Source of the DNA: Bacteroides sp.
GTDB lineage: Bacteria > Bacteroidota > Bacteroidia > Bacteroidales > Bacteroidaceae
Direction: 5' to 3'
NCBI GenBank assembly: GCA_015060735.1
Contig: SUXX01000009.1
Coordinates: 1-48,464 of the forward strand
DNA: 48,464 nucleotides
This document shows positions 34,175-43,930 of the stretch, in pieces. Position numbers and translations under genes: made by a program. A model generated the notes under the pieces. It was not told the origin of the DNA. It ran no database searches and saw only the letters and a list, made by a program, of their open reading frames with translations. The stretch's first letter is position 1. Each line of letters starts with the position of its first letter.

Positions 34175-37100
34175 ATGAATATGGACATCAGCCAATGGGC
34201 GTTCCGCAACCGGAACCTAATATATTTCCTCATCGCCGTCCTCGTGGTAGGCGGTGTACTCTCGGCATGGCAAATGAGTAAGTTGGAAGATCCTGAAGTA
34301 AAGGTAAAACTAGCAATGGTAGTCACTACTTATCCCGGTGCATCGGCACATCAAGTGGAGTTGGAAGTAACCGATGTATTAGAAAAGAACATCCGCACGA
34401 TGGGGAACATCGACAATATCGAAAGCTACTCGTTCAACGATCTCTCGCTGATACAGGTCGAACTGCTCAGTACCGTCAATCAAGCACAGTTGGAACAGAG
34501 TTGGGACATGCTTCGACGTAAGGTGAGTGATGCACAGGCTTCGCTTCCACAAGGTGTCAGTCCACCGATGGTGAAGGACGATTTCGGCAATGTGTTCGGG
34601 ATGTTCTATGCCTTGACTGGCGATGGAATGGACGACCGAGAGCTGGCCGACTATGCCGAATTGGTGAAGCGTGAGGTGAACGACTTGGAGGGAGTGGATA
34701 GAGTGGACCTCTACGGCAAGCGTTCCGAGTGCATCAACATCTCCCTACTGCAAGACCGGATGGCGAACCTTGGTGTGAAGCCAATGGAAGTTCTTGCGAC
34801 CCTGAACGGACAGAACCAAACCACCTATACCGGCTACTTCGAGAACGGAGACAACCGTATCCGCGTAACCGTGAACGACAAGTTCAAAACAGTGAAAGAC
34901 ATCGGTGATATGCTCATCCAAGGGCACGATGATGACCAACTCCGCCTACGTGACATTGCCCACATCGAAAAGGGCTACGAAAAGCCTATCCGCAACGAAC
35001 TTTTCTTCGACGGAACCCGTGCCATCGGTATCTTGATTGCCGCCTCTGGCGAGAGCGACATCATCAAGGTGGGAGCCGAAGTAGAACGCACCATGAAACA
35101 TTTGCAGGATATCCGCTTCCCTGCCGGTGTGGAAATCCATAAAGTCTTCAACCAACCCGAACGCGTAGCAGATTCGCTCGGCACCTTTGGTATAAACTTG
35201 GTAGAGTCGGTCCTTATTGTCATCGTAATTCTGATGCTGACAATGGGTTTCAAGAGCGGTCTTATCATCGGCTATAGCCTCATCATCACCGTACTTGGGT
35301 CATTCTTCTTCTTACACTATCTAGACGGTACGCTTCAACGAGTGTCGCTAGGTACATTCATTCTCGCTATGGGGATGCTTGTAGATAATGCCATCGTGAT
35401 TATCGACGGCATATTGGTAGATTTGAAAGCTGGTAAACCTCGTATGGAAGCAATGACCGCCATTGGAAAACAGACGGCCATGCCTCTGCTCGGTGCCACA
35501 CTGATTGCCATCATCGCCTTCCTGCCTATCTTCCTGTCGCCTGATACGGCAGGGGTTTATACAAGGGATTTGTTTATAGTGTTGGCGGTATCGTTGTTGC
35601 TCAGTTGGGTATTGGCTTTGGTGCATGTTCCGCTAATGGCAAACCGGCGTTTGTTTCCGAAAGTAGAAAAGAGTGAAAACGGTAAACGTGTGTATCAAGG
35701 AAAGATTTATGCCATTTTACGCATCGTACTACGATACGGTTTGACTCATCGCTGGAGTACCGTGATAGCCATGGTCGCCCTACTCATCCTTTCCGGTATC
35801 GGTTACACTTTCATGAAGCAAGGTTTCTTTCCTGACATGGTGTACGACCAGCTCTATATGGAATACAAGCTCCCCGAAGGAACGGATTCCCAGAAAGTAG
35901 CAAAGGACTTGCAAGAGATAGAAGCCTATCTGAAGACCCACAAGGAAGTAACCCATGTCACCGCCTCCATCGGTGGTACACCCGGACGCTACAACCTTGT
36001 GCGAAGCATCGCTAACCCGTCTTTGGCGTATGGTGAACTCATTATCGATTTCACTTCTCCCGAGGCCTTGGAAGAAAAGATGGATGGTATCCAACAATAC
36101 CTCACCACGCATTATCCCAATGCCTACGTGAAGCTGAAACGCTATAATCTGATGTACAAGAAATACCCCATCGAAGCTCAGTTTATCGGTCCCGATCCGG
36201 CAGTCTTGCATCGCTTGGCAGACAGTGCACGAATTATTATGGAACAGACCCCGGAAGTATGCCTCATCACTACCGACTGGAATCCCGATGTGCCCGTACT
36301 CACCGTGGAATATGACCAACCTGCTGCCCGTGCCCTCGGCCTGAGCCGAAACGATGTGAGCATTTCCTTGCTCACCGCCACGGGAGGCATCCCCATTGGT
36401 ACGTTTTATCAGGGCATTCACAAAGATAATATCTACTTGAAGAGCGTGAACGAGAGAGGAGAACCGATAGAAGATTTAAACAATGCCCAAATCTTCTCGC
36501 AACTCCCATCACTCAACGGACTGATGGACAAGGAGTTTTTGGTGAAGCTGAAGTCGGGCAACCTCGACAAGACTGAAATCGTGGAAACTCTGATGGGAAG
36601 TACTCCGCTTCAACAAGTCAGTAAGAAAATAGACGTTCGCTGGGAACCGTCCGTAGTGCCAAGATACAATGGTCAACGAAGCCAACGGGTGCAATGTTCG
36701 CCCGTCCCCGGCATCGAGACCGAGAAGGCTCGTCAAGCCATCGCTTCTCGCATTGAAGCCATCGAACTGCCCGAAGGATATAGCCTACAATGGCAAGGTG
36801 AACATAAGGCCAGTACGCAGAGCATGAAGTATCTTTTCCAGAACTTCCCACTCGCTATTGTATTAATGATTGCCATCTTGATTATGCTCTTCAAGGACTA
36901 CCGCAAGCCGATGATTATCTTTTGTTGCTTGCCTTTCGTCATTGTGGGTGTGGTACTGGTGATGCTTCTCACGGATAAGGTGTTCAATTTTGTGGCCATC
37001 GTGGGAACCCTCGGCTTGATGGGGATGCTCATCAAGAATGGTATCGTGCTGATGGATGAAATCACCCTTCAGCTCAGTCAGGGAGTAGAACCTATCACCG

Positions 37101-37303
37101 CCTTGATAGATAGCTCACAAAGTCGTCTTCGCCCGGTGATGATGGCTTCGCTCACCACCATCCTAGGAATGATTCCTTTGCTTCCCGATGCGATGTTCGG
37201 CTCTCTAGCAGCTTCCATTATGGGAGGATTGTTGTTCGGCACAGTGATAACATTGTTGTTTATCCCGGTGCTTTATGCGTTGTTCTTTAAGATTAAAGTA
37301 TGA
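34175..37303 (+). CDS. RND efflux permease (AcrB/MexB superfamily)
   Basis: The 1042-residue proton-driven inner-membrane pump has the two-fold RND layout: helix 1 (NRNLIYFLIAVLVVGGVLSAW), a large porter loop, helices 2-6 with GMLVDNAIVIIDG (AcrB has GLLVDDAIV, so the second Asp is Asn), a second porter loop, and helices 8-12 with MGMLIKNGIVLMDEI. The PGASAHQVE and RPVMMASLTTILGMIPL motifs confirm the family. It exports hydrophobic or amphiphilic compounds; the substrates are unknown. Confidence 0.96.
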   Translation: MNMDISQWAFRNRNLIYFLIAVLVVGGVLSAWQMSKLEDPEVKVKLAMVVTTYPGASAHQVELEVTDVLEKNIRTMGNIDNIESYSFNDLSLIQVELLSTVNQAQLEQSWDMLRRKVSDAQASLPQGVSPPMVKDDFGNVFGMFYALTGDGMDDRELADYAELVKREVNDLEGVDRVDLYGKRSECINISLLQDRMANLGVKPMEVLATLNGQNQTTYTGYFENGDNRIRVTVNDKFKTVKDIGDMLIQGHDDDQLRLRDIAHIEKGYEKPIRNELFFDGTRAIGILIAASGESDIIKVGAEVERTMKHLQDIRFPAGVEIHKVFNQPERVADSLGTFGINLVESVLIVIVILMLTMGFKSGLIIGYSLIITVLGSFFFLHYLDGTLQRVSLGTFILAMGMLVDNAIVIIDGILVDLKAGKPRMEAMTAIGKQTAMPLLGATLIAIIAFLPIFLSPDTAGVYTRDLFIVLAVSLLLSWVLALVHVPLMANRRLFPKVEKSENGKRVYQGKIYAILRIVLRYGLTHRWSTVIAMVALLILSGIGYTFMKQGFFPDMVYDQLYMEYKLPEGTDSQKVAKDLQEIEAYLKTHKEVTHVTASIGGTPGRYNLVRSIANPSLAYGELIIDFTSPEALEEKMDGIQQYLTTHYPNAYVKLKRYNLMYKKYPIEAQFIGPDPAVLHRLADSARIIMEQTPEVCLITTDWNPDVPVLTVEYDQPAARALGLSRNDVSISLLTATGGIPIGTFYQGIHKDNIYLKSVNERGEPIEDLNNAQIFSQLPSLNGLMDKEFLVKLKSGNLDKTEIVETLMGSTPLQQVSKKIDVRWEPSVVPRYNGQRSQRVQCSPVPGIETEKARQAIASRIEAIELPEGYSLQWQGEHKASTQSMKYLFQNFPLAIVLMIAILIMLFKDYRKPMIIFCCLPFVIVGVVLVMLLTDKVFNFVAIVGTLGLMGMLIKNGIVLMDEITLQLSQGVEPITALIDSSQSRLRPVMMASLTTILGMIPLLPDAMFGSLAASIMGGLLFGTVITLLFIPVLYALFFKIKV

Positions 37304-37316
37304 TATTCTTCCCGTT

Positions 37317-37395
37317 GTGTCATCCTGATCAACGCGAAGGAGCTGTAAACATTTACTTGTGTTTCCCAGATTCTTCACTTCGTTCAGAATGACAC
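37317..37395 (+). repeat. 79-bp palindromic intergenic repeat, copy D, inside the efflux operon
   Basis: The arms GTGTCATCCTGATC... and ...GTTCAGAATGACAC enclose a loop with ACATTTACTTGTGTTT. The left arm is more degenerate than in the other copies (GGAGCTGTAA for GAATCTGAA). It sits 13 bp after the permease stop and 20 bp before the TolC-like gene. Confidence 0.88.
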
Positions 37396-37415
37396 GGTAT
37401 AAGACAATAAGAAAT

Positions 37416-38771
37416 ATGAAAAAGACCCTCACTCTCATCGCCCTAATCCTCTGCACCCTCACCAATAGTGCTCAGGAAGTCCTTACTCTTGACCAATGTC
37501 GAGAAATGGCATTGGAAAACAACAAGCGGATGGCTGCTGCCAATAAGCAAACCCAAGCAGCCCATTATACCATGAAGAGCTATCGGGGAAACTTCTTTCC
37601 GAACTTCACCGCCAATGGAACAGGACTCTATAGCTCTGCCAACGGAACTTTTAATATCCCCGGTGGTAATCTGCCAACTTTCTTTCCCGATGCCAACGGT
37701 TTGCCTACCCCTAATGGTGGCTTCGCTTACTTCCCCGGTATCGACCTGAACTACAAAGTACGCACCGTATGGATGGGAGGCGTCCAAGTAGAACAACCTA
37801 TTTTCATGGGTGGAAAGATTCTGGCAGCCTACAAGATAGCTACCCTCGGCAAGCAAATGGCTCAGCTTAATGAAAACCTGACCGCTACGGAAGTCATCCT
37901 CGAAACCGATCATGCCTACGCTCTGATGGTAAAGGCACAAGAAATGAACAAGGTGGCAGAAAGCTACAACGCCGTATTACAGGAACTGATGAAGAATGTG
38001 CAAAGTGCCTATAAACACGGATTGAAGTCAAAGAACGATGTACTGAAAGTACAAGTGAAACTCAACGAAAGCGAATTATCCATTCGCAAAGCCGAAAATG
38101 CATTTCGCCTTGCCAACATGAATCTTTGCCATCTCATCGGCAAGCCTTTGACCGAAACCTTGACTATCTCCGATGATTTCCCCGTCATCGAACAACACTT
38201 GGAGATGCAAGTTAACGACATCAGTACCCGTCCCGAATACAATTTGCTCGACAAACAAGTCGATATCGCCAAACAAAAAATCAAGCTCTCCCAAAGCGAA
38301 CTTCTTCCGCAAGTAGGCATCCGTGGCTCATACGATTATGTACACGGACTGAAGATAAACGAACAAACATTGTTCAATCAAGGCAACTTCTCGATAATGC
38401 TGAATGTTAGTGTACCCATCTTCCACTTTGGGGAACGTATCAATAAGGTGCGTGCCGCCAAAGCTCAGCTGGAACAAGTGCGAATGGAGCAGGCCGACCT
38501 GAACGAAAAAATGTACCTCGAACTCACCCAAGCCGCCAACAATCTGGACGAAGCGAAACTTCAAGCAGCCCTCGCTGACCGCTCCCTGGAGCAAGCCGAT
38601 GAAAATCGCCGTATCAGTAAAGGAGAATATGATGCCGGACTTGAACCCTTGTCCGACCACCTCGAAGCCCAAGCCCTTTGGCAACAGGCCTACGAAACAA
38701 AGGTCGATGCTCACTTCCAGCTTTACTTGAATTATGTGAAGTATTTGAAAGCAGCCGGACAATTACACTAA
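37416..38771 (+). CDS. TolC family outer-membrane efflux channel
   Basis: The 451-residue protein has a signal peptide (KKTLTLIALILCTLTNSAQ). It shows the duplicated OEP architecture: LTLDQCREMALENNKRMAAANKQ and a long alpha-helical segment in each half (GLKSKNDVLKVQVKLNESELSIRKAENAF; KAQLEQVRMEQADLNEKMYLELTQAANNLDEAKL), ending with YDAGLEPLSDHLEAQ. It provides the outer-membrane exit duct for the pump. The start is the ATG at 37416 after repeat D; the longer frame reads through the repeat. Confidence 0.94.
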   Translation: MKKTLTLIALILCTLTNSAQEVLTLDQCREMALENNKRMAAANKQTQAAHYTMKSYRGNFFPNFTANGTGLYSSANGTFNIPGGNLPTFFPDANGLPTPNGGFAYFPGIDLNYKVRTVWMGGVQVEQPIFMGGKILAAYKIATLGKQMAQLNENLTATEVILETDHAYALMVKAQEMNKVAESYNAVLQELMKNVQSAYKHGLKSKNDVLKVQVKLNESELSIRKAENAFRLANMNLCHLIGKPLTETLTISDDFPVIEQHLEMQVNDISTRPEYNLLDKQVDIAKQKIKLSQSELLPQVGIRGSYDYVHGLKINEQTLFNQGNFSIMLNVSVPIFHFGERINKVRAAKAQLEQVRMEQADLNEKMYLELTQAANNLDEAKLQAALADRSLEQADENRRISKGEYDAGLEPLSDHLEAQALWQQAYETKVDAHFQLYLNYVKYLKAAGQLH

Positions 38772-38819
38772 AAAAAGGAAAAAAAGAAGCACATTCTTTC
38801 ATTATTCATCAATAATAGC

Positions 38820-38827
38820 TAATTTTG
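38820..38827 (+). promoter_or_regulatory. Promoter -7 box of the second tricorn-like gene
   Basis: TAATTTTG is a perfect TAnnTTTG. Start near 38833; leader about 28 nt. Confidence 0.6.
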
Positions 38828-38860
38828 TTGAAAAAGATTACATAAATAAAAAATTAGCTT

Positions 38861-41800
38861 ATGAATAAGAAACTATTGTTCTCTTTATTGCTTGCAGGAA
38901 CCGCACTCAGCGGAAAAGCAGAAGAAGCCCGATTGTTACGCTTCCCCACTACCAACGGACAGGAAGTAGTCTTTACTTATGCCGGTGACCTTTACAAGGC
39001 TCCTTTGGCAGGTGGTGAAGCTCAACGACTCACCTCACATATCGGATATGAAATGTTTGCCCGCTTCTCGCCAGACGGTCAGAACATCGCTTTTACCGGT
39101 CAGTACGATGGCAACACCGAAGTATTCCTTATGCCGAAGGATGGTGGTCAGCCTACCCGTTTGACTTATACATCGACCAATAATCGCGATGACTTGGGTG
39201 ACCGCATGGGACCAAACAACATCGTGATGACTTGGACACGCGATGGAAAGAACATCGTTTATCGTAACCGCATCAACGATGGTTTCCAAGGTAAACTTTG
39301 GACCGTAAACAAAGAAGGCGGTATGCCAGAAGTGATGCCTCTACCCGAAGGTGGGTTCTGTAGCTATTCACCGGACGGAAAGAAGTTGGCATATAACCGT
39401 GTGATGCGTGAATTCCGTACGTGGAAATATTATAAAGGTGGGATGGCGGATGACATCTGGATTTACGACCCGGCTGCCAAGAAGGTAGAAAACATTACTA
39501 ACAATGTATCGCAAGACATCATCCCGATGTGGATTGGCGATGAAATCTTCTTCATCAGCGACCGCGACATGACTATGAACCTCTTCGTCTATAACACCAA
39601 GACCAAGCAGACCGAAAAGGTAACCAACTACACCGATTACGACATCAAGTTCCCAAGCTCGGACGGTAATATCATCGTATACGAAAATGCTGGTTATCTC
39701 TACAAGTTCGACCCGAAGACTCGTCAAAGCACCAAAATCAACATCAGTCTCGGTGGTGAAAATGTGTATGCTCGTACGGAGATGAAAAATGTTTCGGACT
39801 ATGTGACTGCTGCCAGCCTTTCGGGCGATGGCAAGCGATTGGCGGTAACTGCCCGTGGTGAAGTATTCAACGTACCTGCCGACAAGGGTGTGACCCGTAA
39901 CATCACCCGCACTTCGGGTGCCAACGAACGTGGTGCCAAGTTCAGCCCGGACAGCAAGTACATCGCTTACATCAGCGACCGTACCGGTGAAACCGAAATT
40001 TGGTTGCAGGGCGAAGATGGCGAACCTGTTCAGCTTACCCAAAACAACGACACTTACATCCGTCAGCTGATGTGGAGTCCGGATAGCAAGAAGATTCTCT
40101 ATACCGACCGCAAGAACCGCATCGTGGAAGTAGACATAGCAACTAAGAGCAAGCGTACCGTAATGCAGAACCCGAGCGGTGAATTTTATGGCGTAAGCTA
40201 CTCACCCGACAGCCAATGGATTACTTACACCAAGGGTGCCAAGAACAACATGAGCGTGGTGTATGTCTATAACCTCAACACCAAACAGGAAATCGCCGTG
40301 ACCGAAGATTGGTACGACTCTTCTTCACCGATATTCAGTACCGACGGTAAGTACCTTATTTTTACCTCAGCACGCGATTTCAACCCGACCTACGGACAAT
40401 TGGAATGGAACCATACTTACAACCGCATGAACGGCATCTATATGGCCATGCTTGCCAAGAATACTCCTTCTCCATTGCTTCCATCCGATGGTGTAGCCGA
40501 TGTCCCGAAGAAAGACGACAAGGCAGCAGCTCCTGCCAGCGTGAAGGTAGATGCAGACGGTATCTTCGGTCGCCTCATCAAGTTACCATTGCCAGCAGGT
40601 TCTTACCGCAACTTCTTCTCGGACGGAAAGAAGGTATATTATGCCAGCGGTCGTGACACCAAGGCATTCGACTTGAAATCACAGAAAGAAGAAACCGTAG
40701 CCGATGCATCGTTCAGCATCACTCCGAGTAGCAAGAAGGCACTCTTCTCGAAACGTGGACAGATGTTCGTTTGCGACTTCCCTACCGGAAAAGCAAACTT
40801 GAAAGACGCCGTCAACTTGAAAGACATGGTGGCTCACGTAAACTACAATGAAGAATGGGCACAGATTTACGATGAAGTTTGGCGTGCTTTCCGTGATGGT
40901 TTCTATGTGGAAAACATGCACGGACTCGATTGGAAGGCCATCAAGAAGAAATACGAAGTGTTGTTGCCATACGCTAAGACTCGTCTCGACCTTAATTATA
41001 TCATCGGTGAAATGATTGGTGAAGTAGGTTGCGGACACGCTTACGTCAATCCGGGTGAAATGCCATCACCGGAACGCATCCCGATGGGTCTCCTCGGTGC
41101 TGAATTGAGCCAACACAAGAGCGGTTTCTATCGCATCGACAAGATTATCCCGGGTGCCGTTTATAGCAAGACCCTCCGTTCTCCACTCACCGAACCGGGT
41201 ATTGACGTGAAGGAAGGCGAATACATCGTGGCCATCGATGGTATCCCGACTAACAGCGTAAAGAATATTTATGAATTGCTCATCGGAAAGGCCAACGTAT
41301 TGACTGAACTTTCAGTGAATAGCACAGCATCGGAAAAGGGTGCCCGCAAGGTGGTTATCAGCCCGATTGACAACGAAGCTCCGCTTTATCATTACAACTG
41401 GGTGCAAGATAATATCAAGAAGGTGGAAAAGGCAACCAACGGCCGTGTAGGTTATATCTACATACCAGACATGGGTCCGGAAGGCTTGAACGAATTTGCT
41501 CGCTACTTCTATCCGCAGCTCGACAAGGAAGCTTTGATTATCGACGACCGTGCCAACGGTGGTGGCAATGTATCTCCGATGATTATCGAACGTCTCCTCC
41601 GTCAGGCTTACCGTATGACGATGTATCGCGGTCGTGATGTGAACGGAACCATTCCTGATGCCACTCACCACGGTCCGAAAGTATTGCTCATCAACAAATA
41701 TTCGGCTTCGGACGGCGACCTCTTCCCGTGGAGCTTCAAGGCAAACAACTTGGGTACAGTCATTGGTACCCGTACTTGGGGTGGTATTGTAGGTATCAGC

Positions 41801-42058
41801 GGTTCGCTTCCTTACATCGACGGAACCGATGTACGTGTGCCGTTCTTCACCAACTACGATGCCAAGACCGGCGAATGGATTGTAGAAAACCACGGTGTTG
41901 ACCCGGACATCTTGATTGACAATGACCCGATCAAGGAACAGGCCGGTATCGACGAACAGTTGAACAAGGCTATCGAAGTCGCTCTTGAACAACTGAAGAA
42001 CCGCAAGCCATTGCCGAAGACTCCGGCTCCTCGTACAATGAAGGATTTGGGTTGGTAA
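38861..42058 (+). CDS. Secreted tricorn-like S41 family peptidase (paralogue 2)
   Basis: The 1065-residue protein has a signal peptide (NKKLLFSLLLAGTALSGKA). The N-terminal propeller blades (SPDGQNIAFTG, SPDGKKLAYN, SPDSKYIAYIS) are followed by a Lys/Ala-rich linker near 550, a core domain, a PDZ domain (MGLLGAELSQHKSGFYRIDKIIPGA) and an S41 domain. The catalytic set looks complete: H726 in GCGHAY (Gly replaces the Ser of tricorn's Ser-His pair), nucleophile S950 in YSASDGD, E1009 in VENHGVDPD. It is probably an active periplasmic peptidase degrading oligopeptides. The sequence is clearly paralogous to, but diverged from, the gene at 254-3481. Repeat E follows. Confidence 0.93.
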   Translation: MNKKLLFSLLLAGTALSGKAEEARLLRFPTTNGQEVVFTYAGDLYKAPLAGGEAQRLTSHIGYEMFARFSPDGQNIAFTGQYDGNTEVFLMPKDGGQPTRLTYTSTNNRDDLGDRMGPNNIVMTWTRDGKNIVYRNRINDGFQGKLWTVNKEGGMPEVMPLPEGGFCSYSPDGKKLAYNRVMREFRTWKYYKGGMADDIWIYDPAAKKVENITNNVSQDIIPMWIGDEIFFISDRDMTMNLFVYNTKTKQTEKVTNYTDYDIKFPSSDGNIIVYENAGYLYKFDPKTRQSTKINISLGGENVYARTEMKNVSDYVTAASLSGDGKRLAVTARGEVFNVPADKGVTRNITRTSGANERGAKFSPDSKYIAYISDRTGETEIWLQGEDGEPVQLTQNNDTYIRQLMWSPDSKKILYTDRKNRIVEVDIATKSKRTVMQNPSGEFYGVSYSPDSQWITYTKGAKNNMSVVYVYNLNTKQEIAVTEDWYDSSSPIFSTDGKYLIFTSARDFNPTYGQLEWNHTYNRMNGIYMAMLAKNTPSPLLPSDGVADVPKKDDKAAAPASVKVDADGIFGRLIKLPLPAGSYRNFFSDGKKVYYASGRDTKAFDLKSQKEETVADASFSITPSSKKALFSKRGQMFVCDFPTGKANLKDAVNLKDMVAHVNYNEEWAQIYDEVWRAFRDGFYVENMHGLDWKAIKKKYEVLLPYAKTRLDLNYIIGEMIGEVGCGHAYVNPGEMPSPERIPMGLLGAELSQHKSGFYRIDKIIPGAVYSKTLRSPLTEPGIDVKEGEYIVAIDGIPTNSVKNIYELLIGKANVLTELSVNSTASEKGARKVVISPIDNEAPLYHYNWVQDNIKKVEKATNGRVGYIYIPDMGPEGLNEFARYFYPQLDKEALIIDDRANGGGNVSPMIIERLLRQAYRMTMYRGRDVNGTIPDATHHGPKVLLINKYSASDGDLFPWSFKANNLGTVIGTRTWGGIVGISGSLPYIDGTDVRVPFFTNYDAKTGEWIVENHGVDPDILIDNDPIKEQAGIDEQLNKAIEVALEQLKNRKPLPKTPAPRTMKDLGW

Positions 42059-42074
42059 TATACTTTTGAGGGGT

Positions 42075-42214
42075 TGTGTCAAAATGAAATTTGCCTATCA
42101 TAGTGTCATCCTGAGCAATGCGAAGGATCTGATTACATCCACTTTATGCATTCAGATTCTTCACTACGTTCAGAATGACACGACATTTTGATAGCGATTC
42201 TGCATTATGACACA
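42075..42214 (+). repeat. Nested palindromic element (repeat copy E, 79-bp core 42103-42181, with outer arms)
   Basis: The core has the family ends (GTGTCATCCTGAGCAATGCG..., ...GTTCAGAATGACAC) and the loop ACATCCACTTTATGCA. Outer arms of about 33 bp (TGTGTCAAAATG... from 42075; ...TGCATTATGACACA ending at 42214) are imperfect inverted repeats of each other, making a 140-bp two-layer palindrome. It reaches to 21 bp before the next ATG. Copy A shares the right outer flank. Confidence 0.88.
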
Positions 42215-42235
42215 TCCACTTTAAATAATAAAAAC

Positions 42236-43918
42236 ATGAAAGCTAAAAAGTTCCTACACCTTCTGATAATCATTCCCTTCTTTGCTTCCTGCACATCTTG
42301 CAACAAAGAAGATAATTATATTAATGACACACCGATTGTCTCTCATCCCATCGTGGTCATTTACGAAAACGATGTGCATTGTGCCGTGGATGGTTATGCC
42401 AAACTTGCAACCATCCGAGAACAACAGAAAGCCCTCACTCCATACGTCACTACCGTATCATGTGGAGACTTTATACAAGGCGATGTCGTGGGAGCTATAT
42501 CAACCGGAGGACACATTATCGACATTATGAACCAAGTGAACTATGATTTCGTGACCTTGGGCAACCATGAATTTGATTTTGGACTCCCCCGAATGTTCGA
42601 ACTGACGAAAAAGCTCAATGCTCAAGTAGTAGATGCCAATTTTCGGCATATACAGACCAATACACCCGTTTTTCCGGCATACGAAATCGTAACCTACGAG
42701 AATGTGGATATCGCTTATATCGGACTAACCACTACTTCCACCCTTTCCGGTAGTTCTAAAAAATTTCAGGACGAAAACGGAGCATTTATATATGATTTCT
42801 CCAAGAATACCTTCTACGAAACTGCACAAAGCTCTATCAATCAGGCTAGGCAAGAGGGAGCCGACTATGTAATCGTTCTTTCGCATTTGGGTGAAGAGCT
42901 TGACGGTGACCACCCTAACTCACACTCATTGATTGCACAGACTACGGGTATCGATGTCGTGCTGGATGCTCATTCGCATAATTATCTCCCTGACACCTTA
43001 ATTTACAATGAAGCAGGGCAGCCAGTATTGATGTCTTCCACCGGTAGCAAGTTTCAAGGAGTAGGCATATTGACTTTGTCTCCGGAAGGCACATTCAGCA
43101 CTCGGATAGAATCCTTGGAGAATGTAGCTCCTGATACCGACATACAAGCCTTTGTCGATGACATCAAAACCAAGGTAGAAAGCGAAGGAAACATCGTGAT
43201 AGGCCATAACGAAGTAGCACTCCCTACCCATACTCCAATGGGTATCCGAATGGTACGCGACCGCGAAACAACCATCGGTAATTTCTGTGCTGATGCCTTC
43301 CGCAATGTACTCGACACGGATATTGCTTTTATCAACGGAGGAGGCATACGCGATAGCATCAACAGGGGAGAAGTGACCTTCAACGACTTGAAAGCAGTCT
43401 TTCCTTTTGGCAATACGGCATCTATCGGGAGTATGACAGGCTGGCAATTATTGGATGTTTTGGAATTTTCGGTCAGCCAATTGCCCAACGAATCAGGCGA
43501 ATTCCTACATGTAAGCGGTATGAAGTTCGAAGCAGATGCATCTATCCCTTCACCTGTACTGACTGATGAAACCGGACTTTATGCCGGAGTGGACGATACA
43601 GCCAGAAGAGTGTCCAACGTACAGATATTGAACAAAGAAGGAGCCTACGAACCAATTGATTTGAACCGAACCTACACCATTGCCGGATTCAACTATCACC
43701 TGCTGGACGGAGGCGGACAAGGCATATTGAATGGAGCGAATATCATTGCCTCCGATATGGGACAAGACATCGAAATCCTTTCCATCTATATGCAGCAATA
43801 TCTGGAAGGAAAGATTGACCAAAGATATGCCGAAACCGAAGGACGAATTCTCATCACCGGAGAGGCTTGTTTGGAAGAAATGATTGGACGTTTTCCAGTC
43901 ACTCTTCAAACAGACTAA
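42236..43918 (+). CDS. 5'-nucleotidase / UshA-like metallophosphatase lipoprotein
   Basis: The 560-residue protein has a lipoprotein signal (KAKKFLHLLIIIPFFASC). The N-terminal calcineurin-like domain has metal ligands in VIYENDVHC, SCGDFIQGD, LGNHEFDFG, VIVLSHLGEE and DAHSHNYLPD. The C-terminal 5'-nucleotidase domain has ADAFRNVLDTDIAFINGGGIRDS and TYTIAGFNYHLLDGG. It hydrolyses extracytoplasmic nucleotides or UDP-sugars to salvage nucleosides and phosphate. The ATG at 42236 is used because it starts the signal peptide; the longer frame reads repeat E. Confidence 0.93.
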   Translation: MKAKKFLHLLIIIPFFASCTSCNKEDNYINDTPIVSHPIVVIYENDVHCAVDGYAKLATIREQQKALTPYVTTVSCGDFIQGDVVGAISTGGHIIDIMNQVNYDFVTLGNHEFDFGLPRMFELTKKLNAQVVDANFRHIQTNTPVFPAYEIVTYENVDIAYIGLTTTSTLSGSSKKFQDENGAFIYDFSKNTFYETAQSSINQARQEGADYVIVLSHLGEELDGDHPNSHSLIAQTTGIDVVLDAHSHNYLPDTLIYNEAGQPVLMSSTGSKFQGVGILTLSPEGTFSTRIESLENVAPDTDIQAFVDDIKTKVESEGNIVIGHNEVALPTHTPMGIRMVRDRETTIGNFCADAFRNVLDTDIAFINGGGIRDSINRGEVTFNDLKAVFPFGNTASIGSMTGWQLLDVLEFSVSQLPNESGEFLHVSGMKFEADASIPSPVLTDETGLYAGVDDTARRVSNVQILNKEGAYEPIDLNRTYTIAGFNYHLLDGGGQGILNGANIIASDMGQDIEILSIYMQQYLEGKIDQRYAETEGRILITGEACLEEMIGRFPVTLQTD

Positions 43919-43930
43919 TGTTTTGTATCC

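Noticed and set aside
36178..36421. Antisense frames within the RND permease (72 and 213 codons)
   Set aside because: They are shadows of a clearly coding RND gene.
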